Source: Gymnogyps californianus
Taxonomy: Eukaryota > Chordata > Aves > Accipitriformes > Cathartidae
NCBI RefSeq assembly: GCF_018139145.2
Contig: NC_059478.1
Coordinates: 12,693,001 to 12,757,000 of the forward strand
Direction of reading: 5' to 3'
DNA length: 64,000 nucleotides
The position numbers were made by a program, and so were the translations under genes. The notes beneath the pieces were generated by a model that saw only the letters and a program-made list of their open reading frames with translations, searched no databases and had not been told where the DNA came from. Positions 37,066 to 49,420 of this stretch are shown here, one piece after another; position 1 is the first letter of the stretch; each line of letters begins with the position of its first letter.

Positions 37066-37290
37066 ATTGTTCCTTGGGGACAGCAATGTTCAGCCCCATC
37101 AGAACTTTATCCTTTTCCAGAAATTCTTTCTACATTTTACTTCCCTCCAGCTCCAAGCATGGCAGTGCACTTACTAGCACCAGTCCTGGCACCAAAACAC
37201 ACCAGAACTGAAAGTACATACAGCACCTCTGCAGAGGGGAAATCCCACTGTATCCTGACCAGCTAAAAGCATTAAAAACTGCTACTGGTA

Positions 37291-37320
37291 AAAAGATGTA
37301 AAAAGATATAAAAAGATATA
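37291..37320. repeat. 10-bp tandem repeat, three copies
   Basis: AAAAGATGTA, AAAAGATATA and AAAAGATATA in tandem; the first copy differs by one base. Confidence 0.9.
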
Positions 37321-40300
37321 CATGGATTGTCTATGGCTCCCCACACCTTAGGCAGTTGCAAAGGTGAACTGGAAGGCAGGGCATCCCGGTTCTGAATTTC
37401 TATTTCTTTTTGCAGAGTATAGTTCCCCAGGCACAAGTTCAATGTGTAGGTATTGAAGGACTCACAGGATACATCTGTGTACAAACACGTATAAAAGATC
37501 ACTAACCTTCAATGGGGGAGACAATTACATTTATGTATTTAATCTGTCTAGAAAAAAGTGCATGATGTATCTTTTCAAGAAAGATTTTTTTTTTTTTAAA
37601 GAAATGAATGGTAACATATCTTTTCTTGCTGAATTGTAAACAAAAACTTCTAAAAGCTTAATGTTAAATGTTAATATAAGCTCCAGGGTTACAATTTCAG
37701 ATTTGATCTTCTTTGGCAATTCAATCTGCATGATGATTTTGATCAAATGCCTCAGCTTCTAACATTTGTAACACACGATGAAATGCACAGAAAAAAACTT
37801 ATATTTAAATAATCATATAATAAGTTGAATGCACACTGCGACAGAATACGAATTATCTAACAGGCTGCAGAGTAATACAAGTTCAGTCTGGAAGACAGAT
37901 ACAAGCACTGAGCGCAGTTCGAGCATTGAAGATAAGCATGTAATCCTTTGCCTGCTTTAATAAAAACTATTTAAAATGAACGAAAAAGGGTAAAATAAAA
38001 TAAGCTATTCAGAGCTTGACGTAAGGCATCTGGCTGAAAACTCATTCGCTAATTGTTTAAGATTTACACCATTGAACCAAGATGATTTAAAACAGTGATT
38101 CACAATAAATAACACACTGAATTTAACTTGGGTACAAGCTACCATTGGTAACTCTTGTACTCGGTCTAGTCTTTTGTGGGGCTGCAGGTTCAACGTCTTT
38201 ATTTGCTCACTGACTGTATGAAGGCAGAGAGTGAATAGTATTAATCATTGGACCTTCCCTCACCTTTTGCCCTGTGGGGTAATCATGCCTAATGAAGATT
38301 CAAGCTGTGCTGCTAAACTGAGACTGGAGTCACTTTTTCTTTGCCTGACTGGCTAAATATGCAGCTGGTTTTGGAATCAATTCTTGTGTGTGTGAAATTA
38401 AAAGGTGTTATTTTTAAATGCTCCTGTATGCATGCAACAGAATTTAGTCACCTGAAACGTCATGGCCAAGAAATACAAAAGATGCAAGACTATGAGCAGT
38501 ACACTTAGGAAATCAAATGAATGCTCTTGCTTAATATTTTGCCTTCATCCATTTTTTTAAAACTCAGGCAATTCTTCTGGGTATAAATGTTTCTGCCTTT
38601 TGTTACAGGTTCCTCTTATCACAAAGCACTACGTTCAGTTTAAGACTGGCCCAAAACAGCTGTAGTTGCTGGTTAAATTTCTTGCTAGGCTTGGAGCTTT
38701 TTCTTCTGGTTTTATGTTCATTTTGAAAGGAAATCGTTTAATTTAAAATAGAAAAATGAAATATAGCTATGTATTTTCTCATGTTCTAAAAGGAATTCTA
38801 AAAGGGTTTCAGGACCAGACTGTTCTGTTCTTAATTCATTCCTTGCACTTTGATCTATGTATGCATGCTGGTGAGAAAACCGTTGTCGATATCTGGGAGG
38901 GAGGCGGAGAGCTAAACCCCAGCAGCTTCCCCACACGCACGACGCCTGCGGCATGAATGGTTCTGGGGCAAGGCTCAGAAGTAGCGCAAGGCACAGTCGC
39001 ATCTATTGTGCTGCTTTTTCTGAGGGCAGCAAACCTTCCTGTACCAACCAGACCCTGCTGACCGCTGTGTCTATGCAGCATAAACCCTGAATTCAATAAG
39101 GTAACAGCTGTTATCACGGGGCTTTTCATCTGGGAGGTAAAGTCTACAATTGCATCTGACCTCTGTATGCACAGAGATGCCAAGTGATGAGCGCTCTGCC
39201 TAGATCCTCACAGGTTTTAGATGAAATCAGTAAGGGTGAGGTACCTAAATGAATACTTCTGAGGATAATAGCTTCTGTCTTTTGCCCATGTGTGGTACAA
39301 GGTAGGCTCCGAACGGTAATTTACCAAATGATATATGGTGAGCCTTAGAAAACACAACAGGACTTCAGCGTTGGTTTTTCCCAAATAGGATTACTAATAT
39401 ATAAAACTAAGCCCCATTTACTAATACAATCATACAAGTAATTAAACTAGCTATGGTATGGATTTAACTTATTTATTTATAGGTCAAGCTTCTGGTTGCC
39501 CTAGGTCGATGATTTTTAGCAACAAAGCTCCATAAGAATAGATTTTCTTAATAATGCCGATAGGCTATGTATAACAAAAAGTAAACACGTATTGGTCTGT
39601 TGAGTGTGTGTTTGTATGTATCCATCTTTGCATATATACATTTCTGTACAGCACAAACTCAGGGAAACAGATCAAAATCACATGCTACATGTCCAGACAA
39701 ATAATCTCTTTGAGCTTTGCTAAGGCAGCAGAATGAGTTCTTATTTTTCTTGTATATTGGGGTCTGCTTGCTTGCCCAGTCATTCGTTTAGATTTCAATG
39801 GGAAAGTAACAGACAAAGCTAAAATTGCCACACTACAAAATTAAATGAATTGGAATTCTGTTCCTCCATGAAAAGACTTGAAGTGAGATTTAAATCAGTG
39901 TGTGCTTGGTAAAACATGGCAATTTGGTGTCTGTTCCATAAAACTGACAACCGCATCTAGTTGTTTTTCCTCTGAATTTGATCAGATAATTTGGTCAAAC
40001 TTGGAGAATACCTAACCGTTACACAATCAGACTGAGATTTCTTCAGAAAATTACAACACAGTGAGGGAAACTTAATTAGTTTTGTCAGCAAATATAAAGG
40101 CACTAGCTTGCATTTCCAGAAACTGTCTAAAGCTTTTACAAGTACTCTGATTCGGCTAAAATCAGGCTAATTATATGTTTGGCTCAAAAAATCCTCATTA
40201 GAAGAACATTATTGGAGTTTTACTGTCCAAACCTGAAAGGATAGGAAATACTGCAATTAATAAGCAATTGGTTTGACAAGCTGGTATATATATTATTATA

Positions 40301-42078
40301 TTAATTATATGACTGTAAAATTTGCTCCACAGACCTCCAGACCTGTTCAGTATCTCAGCTACTTAATATCTTTTTTAGACCCACTGTGTGGACATGGTGT
40401 TTATGGTACTTTATTCAAATTCTACTGCAGAGAATCATATTGATTTCCATTTTCATTTTTTTTTTCCTGTGGCTCCTGTCACTACAATATCTCAATGCTT
40501 CACAAACTCTAGTGTTTATTTTGCCAGTACCTAGGGTAAGGTACAGGGGTGGTGACAACGTCCTTCTACATAAGGGGTGCAAGGCAGAGGGAGATCCTAT
40601 GATTTCTGAGTGCTTTTTTTTTTTGAGATACCTAGGATCTGATTTTTCAAAATATTAGTAATAGAGAACTCTGAGATTTGAAACACTGCTTCGCCTGCTT
40701 TCTGCTGCAACTGTAAGTGCTCAATAATTTTGTGAATCAAAACTCAAGTGCAGACATCCAGAAAATGAGAGTACAGTTAACAACCACCTGTGAAAAGTAT
40801 GGTTTAAATAACCTGCCAAATATAAATAGGAGCTTTCTGACAGAAGCTGAGGAAGTCCAGTTTTCTCGGGTAACATTTAACTGCGTTGCCCATGCAAACT
40901 TCCTTTCTCTTCATATATGATCTTTAATGCTAATTGCTTAATTATCACAATCTTTCCTGAAATTCTTTATTTATTGGTTTTCTTTCCAGATATATTTGCT
41001 GAATTGTCACAAGCCCAGATTTTCTACTTCAGAGGTACTCATCACTTGGAGAGGCAGCAGTAATCTCTAGCTTTATTGGTTTTTTTAAACTTATGATATA
41101 AGATTTGCATTTGTTTTAGAGCATTTGTGTGGCTGTATGGCCAATTTTATAGTATTTGGCTAATCAGTGTCAGTAATTACATTCTCTCTTGTGTTTCTCA
41201 GTCTTAAAAATCAAAAGCAAGCTCTTGTAGAAATCTGTCTTTAATGTGTGTGTGTAAGAATGCCAAGAGGCAGGGAGAAAAGGGGAAAGAAAAACATGAG
41301 AGGACTCTCTAGAGTTTCTGGAAGTAGATGATCAAAACAGTTATAAAGAATAAATCTTAAGAAATTACGACAAAAGAAATGTGCAATAAAAGTCTAATCC
41401 TGTATATACCGATGTGGTATTTCCACTCACTGGTTTACAAGACCTGTTAACCAGAAGAGAAGCTAAATATACAACTAAGCATTGAAGCAACATCTGCTCT
41501 AGCAACATTTACGCAAAATTTCAGCTCTTATTTTTAAGGATGTTAAGCATACCTCCATTTTTTTCACCTTTAGCTTTTGTCTAGTTTTCACTAATTATAA
41601 CAGGCAATGAGCCAGTGTTTTGCAGTCTTATTGTCCAGGGACATAGTTTTAAGGTATGAAAGCATAGTTAAGTTACTCAAGAAGTTGAAGTTTAGTACAG
41701 AAAAAAGTGAACATGCAGAGAAATCACCTTTTGTCTTTTAGTAAGAATTTTAAATTTGGAGTAATATGCTGATGTTTTAGTATACAAAACTTATTTCACA
41801 GTTGGCAAGACACGCATATTTACGTATTTCAGTGGGAGCTCCTCCAGGCGTTAGCAAGAGAAAGAGAGAGGACACTGAAAGCATACTGAAATAAATGGAT
41901 GGCACAGTCAATTTACTGTCCTCATCTGGGAGTCTCCGAAAAGGTTCAGGCAGTATGGCATTCTTACAGCTCGTAGAGCGTTTTGCTCATTTTCTGCTCT
42001 TAAGTAGCTGCACATGATAGCATACAGACGCAGAGGCAGCAAAGCTGCAGGAGAGGGGCGACTCTCAGAGTTACTTAC

Positions 42079-42216
42079 GTTGACAGCCCAAGCTGTGCCA
42101 GATATATCCCGGCAGACATTTATCACATTTAGGCCCTGATGTTCCCTCCTTACACTCACAAAATCCTCTGTCATTACAGCGATCATGGACTGAACCAAAA
42201 GGGTTACAATAACAGT
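42079..42216 (-). CDS. NTNG1: Netrin-G1 laminin-type EGF exon (LE3; mammalian exon 9), partial CDS
   Basis: A 138-nt exon encoding a second complete LE module in this window, beginning [14 protein letters not shown], continuing with [14 protein letters not shown] and closing with [16 protein letters not shown]. Eight cysteines are present. Splice sites are strong: TTGTTTCTGCAG acceptor and C|GTAAGTAAC donor, phase 1 at both ends. Spliced to the terminal exon the junction codon becomes CCA, giving GCQPNVCDN exactly as in mammals. Compared with the human module I recall (LPGNSWHYGCQP), the bird sequence seems one residue longer near the last cysteine ([12 protein letters not shown]). It is likely an alternatively used stalk module of the GPI-anchored protein. 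Upstream in-frame sequence before the acceptor is intronic. Confidence 0.96.
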
Positions 42217-43139
42217 CTGCAGAAACAAGACAACACATACACACTGGATTCAGGTCTACATATGGTGATAATTCATTCAATACCAATAAAGGGTGCATTT
42301 CCAGTGCTTAAAGGTAAAGGAAGACTGTCTAGTAAGGATATCTAGAGTAGTGAATATAACTACTATAGGTCCATTTATTTGTTTGCGTATGTCATTTCAG
42401 GAAGAGACATTTTATGATGTGAAGAGAAAAAGTAAACAGAAAAGATATAAAGGCAGAAGATACCATGGTCTTTGAGGGTAAGCGATTGTAATAGATTCTC
42501 TTTTGGTAAGAATATTTTTGACAATTTAATGAACATTAGAAAAGCTTTGTATAGTATGGTCATATCAATGTGCCATCCGGGTGAAATGTTTTGCATTATT
42601 AAAATAGGCTTATCTATATTACTCAATATTTTCAGAAGTGCTGAATGTCTTTACAGGGCTATATAAATGCACTTTACTTATTTCCAAGATAGTCTTCCTT
42701 TATAGTTTTGAGCAGTATAATAATTTATGTGGATATTTGCCATTAAATTGATGAGATTGTATTTATCAGTGACGTTAATAAACCTTTTACACATTCCACA
42801 ATGAAAAGCTTGAGGTGAGCAGTAATGTAACGCAAAACTTATCAGAACTGGCTGTACGCTGCCATTTTCATTTCTCTCACCTCCCCGTGGGCAGATGGAA
42901 AAGGCAATGAGGCTCATTCCCTGCTGTATGTTTTCCACGTGTGTTCACCTAACTAAAGAACACTAGGGTAACCCATTTCCTCCCACAACACTTACTGTGT
43001 TGTTCATTCACAGCCCTTTTCTTTAACGTGCTTACAATATCCGTGTTCAGCTTTCAGCTAGCTGAACAAAGAAGACAAGACAGTAGCTAGCAGAGCTCAT
43101 TTTTGGCACTCCTGTTCTTCAGTTTGTTTATTTTTTTTT

Positions 43140-43300
43140 ATATGAAGGGCTGTATCTTATTTGTATGTAGACCCATGTAGACCCAGAGTAACTCCACTGT
43201 CAACCGAGACCACAGACGCATTTTGGCAGCATCTGATCTCTGCTGCTATTGAAGGCAAAAGATACACAAATCGATTCCTGAATCCGGGCACCCTGCTGGG
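43140..43300. repeat. Possible ancient interspersed repeat
   Basis: AGACCCAGAGTAACTCCACT recalls the common amniote 'agtgtaactccactgaagtcaatgg' repeat. Family and ends are uncertain. Confidence 0.3.
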
Positions 43301-43854
43301 AGTCTGACTTTATACGTCTGTGAATCAGTGCTACTTTGATGACTACTTTTGGCAATTGTTCCCTAGCATTAGGTTAAACCTCAGCGATACTGTACATGAG
43401 AAAATGGAGTTGAACTGGGAAGTAAAATATAAAAAAAAAATCCAATGGAAAAACTGTAACAGGAAAAAAATTACCAGGAAGACATTTGCCACCTGTTGTC
43501 TCAGTGTTTATTAACTATAAATTACAGATGGCACTTTGAACGTTCGGCAAGCCGAAGAAGAATAGTTCCCTTTGGCAAACAGAGTTCCACAATAATAATA
43601 GAGTCAATTAGCCAGCAACATTCATTAATGAAGTTGAAAACTGACACACCAAAAATACTGTGCAAGGCTGAGCAGAATTATAGCACAGTGAGCGCCATTT
43701 GAAAAACTGGCAATTCTGATGTTAATCAGATGTATGAAATGTTTATGTAAACAGGCATAGAACTGAGATACATATTGAATGCAGGAACTAAAATTTGCTT
43801 GAAGAGTGTTTATAGAAAACCTTGAAAGACAAAAAGCTTGGAATTACGTTAGAA

Positions 43855-43935
43855 ACAGAGGGCCCAATTCTTGTACATTAAAAATAGCTTAGTTGGACAT
43901 AATGGAGTTACAGTGATTTAAACAAGTGTTTGTCA
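43855..43935. repeat. Possible ancient interspersed repeat
   Basis: AGAGGGCCCAATTCTTGTAC followed by ATAATGGAGTTACAGTGATT, resembling the decayed 'gggcccaattctgc ... aatggagttacactgatt' repeats of birds and turtles. No termini seen. Confidence 0.35.
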
Positions 43936-44359
43936 AAGAAATGTATGATCTATGATATTGAATGTTCTAGATACATAATGTTATATTTTCCAGAGAACAA
44001 GAACCTGACCCTGAATCAGTGAAAGCTTTCCTACTGAACTCTATCGTATAAATACGTAAGAAGTACTAGGCCCATATTGTGCTGTTTAAGGGAAAGTAGA
44101 TAGTGGAACCAAAACTTTAGGCCAGGCCCTTTTACAAAAGTAGTTGATCAAATCAGAACACCAAACAGACCCAGTAACCTTTAGTAACTGAATCTAGTCT
44201 CCATCTTTCCCAATACACAATTGATACCATGGATATATAACCTACAGAGGTCCACCGAACAGCCAAGCTCGTTGTCCAACACAATACCACAGGCTGTGGA
44301 ACACTTGCCACATAGACTTGCCAAATACTGAAGACATTAAAAAGCTCAAAAGCCACAAT

Positions 44360-44570
44360 TCCAGTATGCCACAGGGAGGCAGTGAGGATCTCCAATGCCC
44401 TTACAACAACAGGAAATTAAGCAACATTAAATTAACATTCCCAGGTCATCCTAAGAAGCAGACCACACACCAGGTTCCAGGGTGGGGAAAAATCCCCTGC
44501 AGATCTGAACTGGGAAGGAATTTTCCTCCTAACCTCCATCTGGTGACTGTCTGAAGGATGGGAAGATGAC
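44360..44570 (+). repeat. Possible ancient SINE-like repeat
   Basis: ATGCCACAGGGAGGCAGTGA, GTGGGGAAAAATCCCCTGCA and CTGGGAAGGAATTTTCCTCC fit a dispersed amniote element I recall with 'gccccagggaggcaatgg ... ggggaaaattccttcctgaccc'. Name not known to me. Confidence 0.4.
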
Positions 44571-45734
44571 AGTAGTAGTCATCTGTTCACTGAGATTCAC
44601 TATATCAATGTGATGCTGCCAACAAAACACAATGAAAATAAGTAAAGAAAAAAGGTTGGGGAAAATGGGCTGAAGCTTGCAGGCTTGCTGCTTATCAGTC
44701 TGGGTTGACAGTGGCTACAGGACGACCCTCAGGGTTCACTTAACCATATATCATTAGGGTTTCTAAAGGTCTCGCAGGTGTTAATTGAAGCTTAAGCCTA
44801 CGTGACTGCACGGTTGGCTTTCTTATAGGTGTGACGATAATTACCATTTCAGAATTTATGTTGTAAGGCAAAGGAAATGTTTTATTACTCTGGGTCTACT
44901 TGGTGGTTTCCATGCTAACCATGCTTGCCAGTGTGTGTATTCACTGAAATAAAGAGTTATTAGGACTTTATGAAGACCTTGTAGAAATAAAAAGCTCTTC
45001 AAGTTGTTAAATTCTTTTTCACTGTAAGCATGTCAAGTGAATGATTTTTAACTTTAAAATACCTTGATTTATTTCGAAACTGCCCATATGAGGTAATTTT
45101 GCAATTAACTGACAAATCCACAAATTTCTGACATTTCATTTCAGGAAATAAAATTTATTTTGCTTCTAAAGAAATTAAGGGCAGAATGAAATTAGATTTA
45201 AGCCCACTGTATAATGCATTGCATTGGGTTCACTGGTAAAAACCTTCTCAATATTTCAATTCTTTGTAACTTGTCAGTTTTAAAAATGAAACATTTTACA
45301 TTTTGTCCATTTAGTTAGCATCAGCTAAGATTCACAGATTTGTTATGCATGTACTTACCATATATATTTATGAAAACTATATAAGTAGTTTTGATAAATC
45401 AGAGCCAAAGCCCTGTTAGCTGCCATTAAACTAGCTTATCCAAACATTTTTTACTTTTCTACATATATGGCTGAAGAGGAAAGAATTAGCCTGGAAAAAT
45501 GACTTTCATATGGGAATAAGACTTGCATATGTCACTGGAAATCTGCTTATTAAAATGTTCATGCCAACATTCCACTCGTACTTAAAACCCAAAACACTGC
45601 TTTTAAACTCAGAGAAAAGAGAAATGAGCGTTTCCAATAGAGCAAGACTCTTTGTGCTTGACCTAGAAGGATGGTGAATCCATCAACTCTCTCAGAGGTG
45701 AAAATACTCTACATTTTGCCTGATTAAATCTTAG

Positions 45735-45800
45735 GAGCCCCAGTTCAGGAAAGCACTTTAAGCACAAACTTCTCTGTTTTCTGAAAAGCGCCTAGATATC
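45735..45800. repeat. Possible ancient interspersed repeat
   Basis: GAGCCCCAGTTCAGGAAAGC followed by ACTTTAAGCACAAACTTCTC, like the 'gccccagttcaggaaagcacttaagcacatgctt' repeat of amniote genomes. Short and degenerate. Confidence 0.4.
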
Positions 45801-47816
45801 TGCTTCACTTCACTGACTTTAAACAAGTAGTATGAAAGTCGTCTTAAGTTGGCAAATCAGGTAGGATACATACATTTTGTATGCAGTATGATCACTATGA
45901 TCCTGAAAACTTAGTCCAACAAGAATATTATTTATTTAAAACAAATTACCTAATATGTAGCAAACCAGGCTTTGATCCTATAGTCATCTCACATGGTACA
46001 TTTCTCATGGCAGCCCAAGAGAATTCTGCTTGCATTAAGGTGGGAAAGTCAGCAAATGCATCACGTTGCCTTTTTTTTTTATTTTTTTTTTAAGACTCTT
46101 GTCAAATGAAAGGTTTTAAAATTTTATTTCTGCAGAGTCTGGGCAATTTCAAAGTGCACAGTTGTTTTACTAAGACATTCTACATACACTACTTGCAAAT
46201 TCATTTAAAATGTACTTATTTTTGACTCCTGGTTTATTAACTTCCTTGTCTTACATAGCTACAGCTGCTGTCTTAGCATTTCAGTGTACATGGGGAAACA
46301 ACTTACTGAATGAGCTGATGAAAAATCCCAAATAGAGTAATTTAGTGTCATATTCATTAGGCCTATTTAGGCAGCTGAAATTATACAGCCCTGATGTCAT
46401 ACTGATGATGTCCGTCATCTGCATCAAACAAACATGAGGGACAGTGGGTTTTTTCCAAGAACATTTGATTGGGCTAATCTCCTCAGCACAGCCATACAAA
46501 ATCATGACTTGCCTACTAAAGTTCTTATTAGCTCAGACTAATTAATGTCAAAGGAGATCATGCGTTTTCTGAATGTGTTGCCAAGCAAAGTTAAAAGAAG
46601 GACACATGAAATGCCGTGCGTGGATGGATCTGGGTGTTTATCACAAAATAAAATGTAAATCTGTCAAGCTGCAGACTGAAACAAATAATAGCAACCTAAA
46701 TAGTTTCTGGCTTGAATCTCAGCAATGGATTACAAAGAATATTAAAATATAATTTATTCACTCATAGTCTCTTTTGGCATGAAAATATCTTATAACTACT
46801 CTTTCTTTTTGCTTCCTGGAAAACGGAAAGAAAAAAAATCACAATGAAAATCCAGAACAGGTTCTACCAATGCTTACATCTGTAAGAAACATTATATAAT
46901 GAAATTCTCTACCTCTGTTTGTTATTAGAACAGCGCCTTTTGTGGTTACCTGTTAACTACTGGCCATTGTATGAGGCTTCCTTTATTCACTACGTTCAGT
47001 GTTCACCTAAAGTGTCCTAACTTTGCTATATACTGTCTGTGGTGACATGAGAACAATGCATATTCTTCTAGTGTGCTAAAGATCTTGTATTTTTTCCTAA
47101 TGTGCTTTTCTTATTATGTTCTGACATTTTCTTTAATTCTGCATTTTGGATATTTATAGCAGATGCTAGGTCTAAAGCACTGTTTTCACCTAGGAATCCC
47201 CTTTCTAAATTGACATAATGTCAAACTGATTTGACAAATTCTGCTCCTAACCACATGGGCATAATTTCAGTTTCTCCTCTAAGGAGAGGGGAGGTAAGGC
47301 TGCATTTACAGCCCTGTGCCTGGGAGCAGAATTAGCTGCAACACGCTTTTATGAAATTTAAGTGAATAACAGGGGTTAATAAACACCACTCCCCATATCC
47401 TATTGATGCAGCTGGCAACTTTTGCAGGTCTGCAGGCAAGTATTCAAGAGTCTGTACTAATAATTCCGAAAGCGAGACGGGGAACAGGTGTTTATGACTC
47501 AACCCTCCAGTTTTCACGTGCGCAACTCCAGCGCGGCTCCCTCCTGCGGAAGGACAGCACAATCAGTTTCTTGGGGGCTTCCGGGGAAAGTCTTCCCAGG
47601 ACCCTTAGCCAGGGAGGTTCATTGTCACATACAGATTCAAAACACCTCCTTGGGGCTACAGGGGCAACGGAAATGAGGTGAAAAGTCTACACAGACGTTC
47701 TTATCCATTGAAAAAGCTCATTCTGGCTCAACTGGCAAGTAAGCAGCAGTGGTCCCTAGCAGCTGCCAGTAGCTGAAAAGGCACAGAAGAAAAGGCGCAG
47801 TTAGCCCGGGACTGAC

Positions 47817-47984
47817 CTATGCACACATTTTCATCGTCCAGCTCTGCAGAAGCATTTCTGAAGTAGCCCAGCCTGCATAACTCACAGTGCTGACCTCTAG
47901 TGTTGTGCTTACAGCTCACGCAAATGACCGTATTGAGCAGCTCGATGTAACTGCACCGGTTGGAGTGCCCGAAGCATTCACAGT
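47817..47984 (-). CDS. NTNG1: Netrin-G1 laminin-type EGF exon (LE2; mammalian exon 8), partial CDS
   Basis: A 168-nt exon encoding one whole laminin-type EGF (LE) module of 56 residues. It begins [17 protein letters not shown] and ends in ENVCI plus the first base of the next codon. Eight cysteines are visible in the order expected of an LE domain: C-x-C near the start, RC, VICVSC, QHC, ELC and NVC. NAS in YFRNASAE is a potential N-glycosylation site. The sequence is nearly identical to the mammalian module as I remember it (SYIDLL and ASAQLDD in human). Acceptor TTGAAAG|AC and donor ATAG|GTCAGT are both phase 1. The module is part of the extracellular stalk and is skipped in several mammalian isoforms, so it is probably a cassette exon here too. 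Apparent coding continuation past the donor is intronic. Confidence 0.97.
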
Positions 47985-48929
47985 CTTTCAAGGAAGAACA
48001 GAAATGTATACAAAATGTATACAGCAGCAGAGTAATAGCACATTACATGCTTGGTAAAAATGAACCATGAATAGAAGTATGAATGAATGGCACATACATG
48101 TTAATCAATGTAACATGGACAACAGCAGATGTTTATCTGCAATGAAAGTGAAGTTTGTTTCAGGCAGGTTAGTGTGACCTGACAACCATGGCATGACGTC
48201 GAAGGTTGGCTGTTGTTGGCAGACCTGATGGAACTGAAGCATTTGCAGTTGTAAACCTTTCAGGGGTACTGGAGGCTCAGTTTCCGCTGATAGCAATGCA
48301 CATCTTTTTGCACATTTGAGACGAGTATAAATCAAGACCCAGGAAAAACTTCCTCATATTAAAAATATTAAATACAGCGGACAAAATTGTCAAACTTCAT
48401 GCTTAAATCCACAGCTGTAAGTAAAATAAAAGCTTTGTTCTGACATAAATGGTGAGTATTCAAAAATACTACTGATCTCAGGGTACTGTAACTGGTAGGC
48501 ACCTTGGGAACCAGACTGTTTTCTTTCAAGACCAAACAAATCTCTAGTTTGACAGTTTTGGCCAGCACCTCCTAAAACAATAAACAGAGAAGAAAAGGAA
48601 GGAAGAGAGGTGTTATTTAAGAGCTACTTCTACTGTACTTCTGAGGTAAGCATTAACCCATTTTTATATTCTGAGATGCAAAACAATTGGGCCAGAAAAG
48701 ACAATGAAAATTCTGAAATGTGTACTGAATAGGAAGCATGCTTACTGCAGCCATCTGAAATGCAGCTGGCATGACAGCCACTTTTTAAAAACCCCTTCAT
48801 TAAACATAGAATGCTAGTGCCTTTTAGTCTTTAATCACAACCAATGCTTGGTTTTATGCAGAAAGGAGAAATTAGAAACGTATCAATATCATTACAGAAG
48901 GCACAGCTATGCTTTGTGTAGAAAGCTTG

Positions 48930-49420
48930 TGTAAATCTGATCACTCAACTCCGAGATGATGAGCCCAGAATGAATGCAGGAAAGGTTATTAGGATGATCA
49001 GAGAAGTAGAGAGCCTACTTAAAAAGTGAAGACTAGGATAATTTGGCTTGTTTAGCCTAGGAAACTGAAGACAGGGGATATCACTGGGCTATAAATACAT
49101 CAAGGAGATAGCCTTCTGCCATCCTAAGTGAGTATCTGTGCTAATGGACAACACTGGCACAAGAACAAATGGGTGTTAACTGGCCATTGAGAAATTTCAA
49201 CTGGAAATTAGGAGATGGTATCTAGCCATTAGGGCACTGAGGTTCTTGAACATTCTTCCAATTTGTAGCAAAAACACTGATGCTTTAGAGATGTAGTTTA
49301 TTAACTGGTGAAAGAGATTATGGTATGTTTCCTGCAGTAATGGATGCAGAGACTTGGAAGGGCTTCAAGGTCTTGGAGTTAACTTAGCCTGTAATTAGAT
49401 AAAGCTGTAGCAGAGGGTGT
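48930..49420 (+). mobile_element. Decayed CR1 LINE 3' fragment
   Basis: Order and wording of an old CR1 3' region: TTTGGCTTGTTTAGCCTAGG, AGACAGGGGATATCACTGGG, CTATAAATACATCAAGGAGA, AACTGGAAATTAGGAGATGG, AGCCATTAGGGCACTGAGGT and GACTTGGAAGGGCTTCAAGG. Antisense to NTNG1. Boundaries are approximate and no frame is left. Confidence 0.75.

Larger units (their letters stand above)
17689..42078 (-). other. NTNG1: NTNG1 intron before the terminal exon (24.4 kb)
   Basis: Bounded on the minus strand by the C|GTAAGT donor after the second LE exon and the TTGCAG acceptor before the EGF/GPI exon. No additional netrin exon was recognised inside. It contains a GC-rich block near 23.74-24.40 kb, a MIR-like fragment near 26 kb, a 25-bp tandem duplication at 28.15 kb, a long decayed CR1 copy at about 32.15-33.56 kb, a minus-oriented MIR-like fragment near 37.0 kb and several simple repeats. 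The remainder is AT-rich and featureless to the eye. Confidence 0.85.
42217..47816 (-). other. NTNG1: NTNG1 intron between the two LE exons (5.6 kb)
   Basis: Bounded by the ATAG|GTCAGT donor and the TTTCTGCAG acceptor on the minus strand. Holds several fragments resembling ancient amniote repeats (near 43.1-43.3, 43.86-43.93, 44.33-44.56 and 45.73-45.81 kb) and a T-rich run near 46.07 kb. No extra exon recognised. Confidence 0.85.

Noticed and set aside
47332..47681. Overlapping frames on both strands close to the LE exon at 47.8 kb
   Set aside because: Considered as an extra NTNG1 exon, but none has LE cysteine spacing, and the phases and splice sites do not fit the gene.
48368..48568. 66-codon minus-strand frame upstream of the LE exon
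   Set aside because: Considered as an additional netrin-G1 cassette. It does not match any known spacer sequence and lacks a phase-1 acceptor and donor pair.
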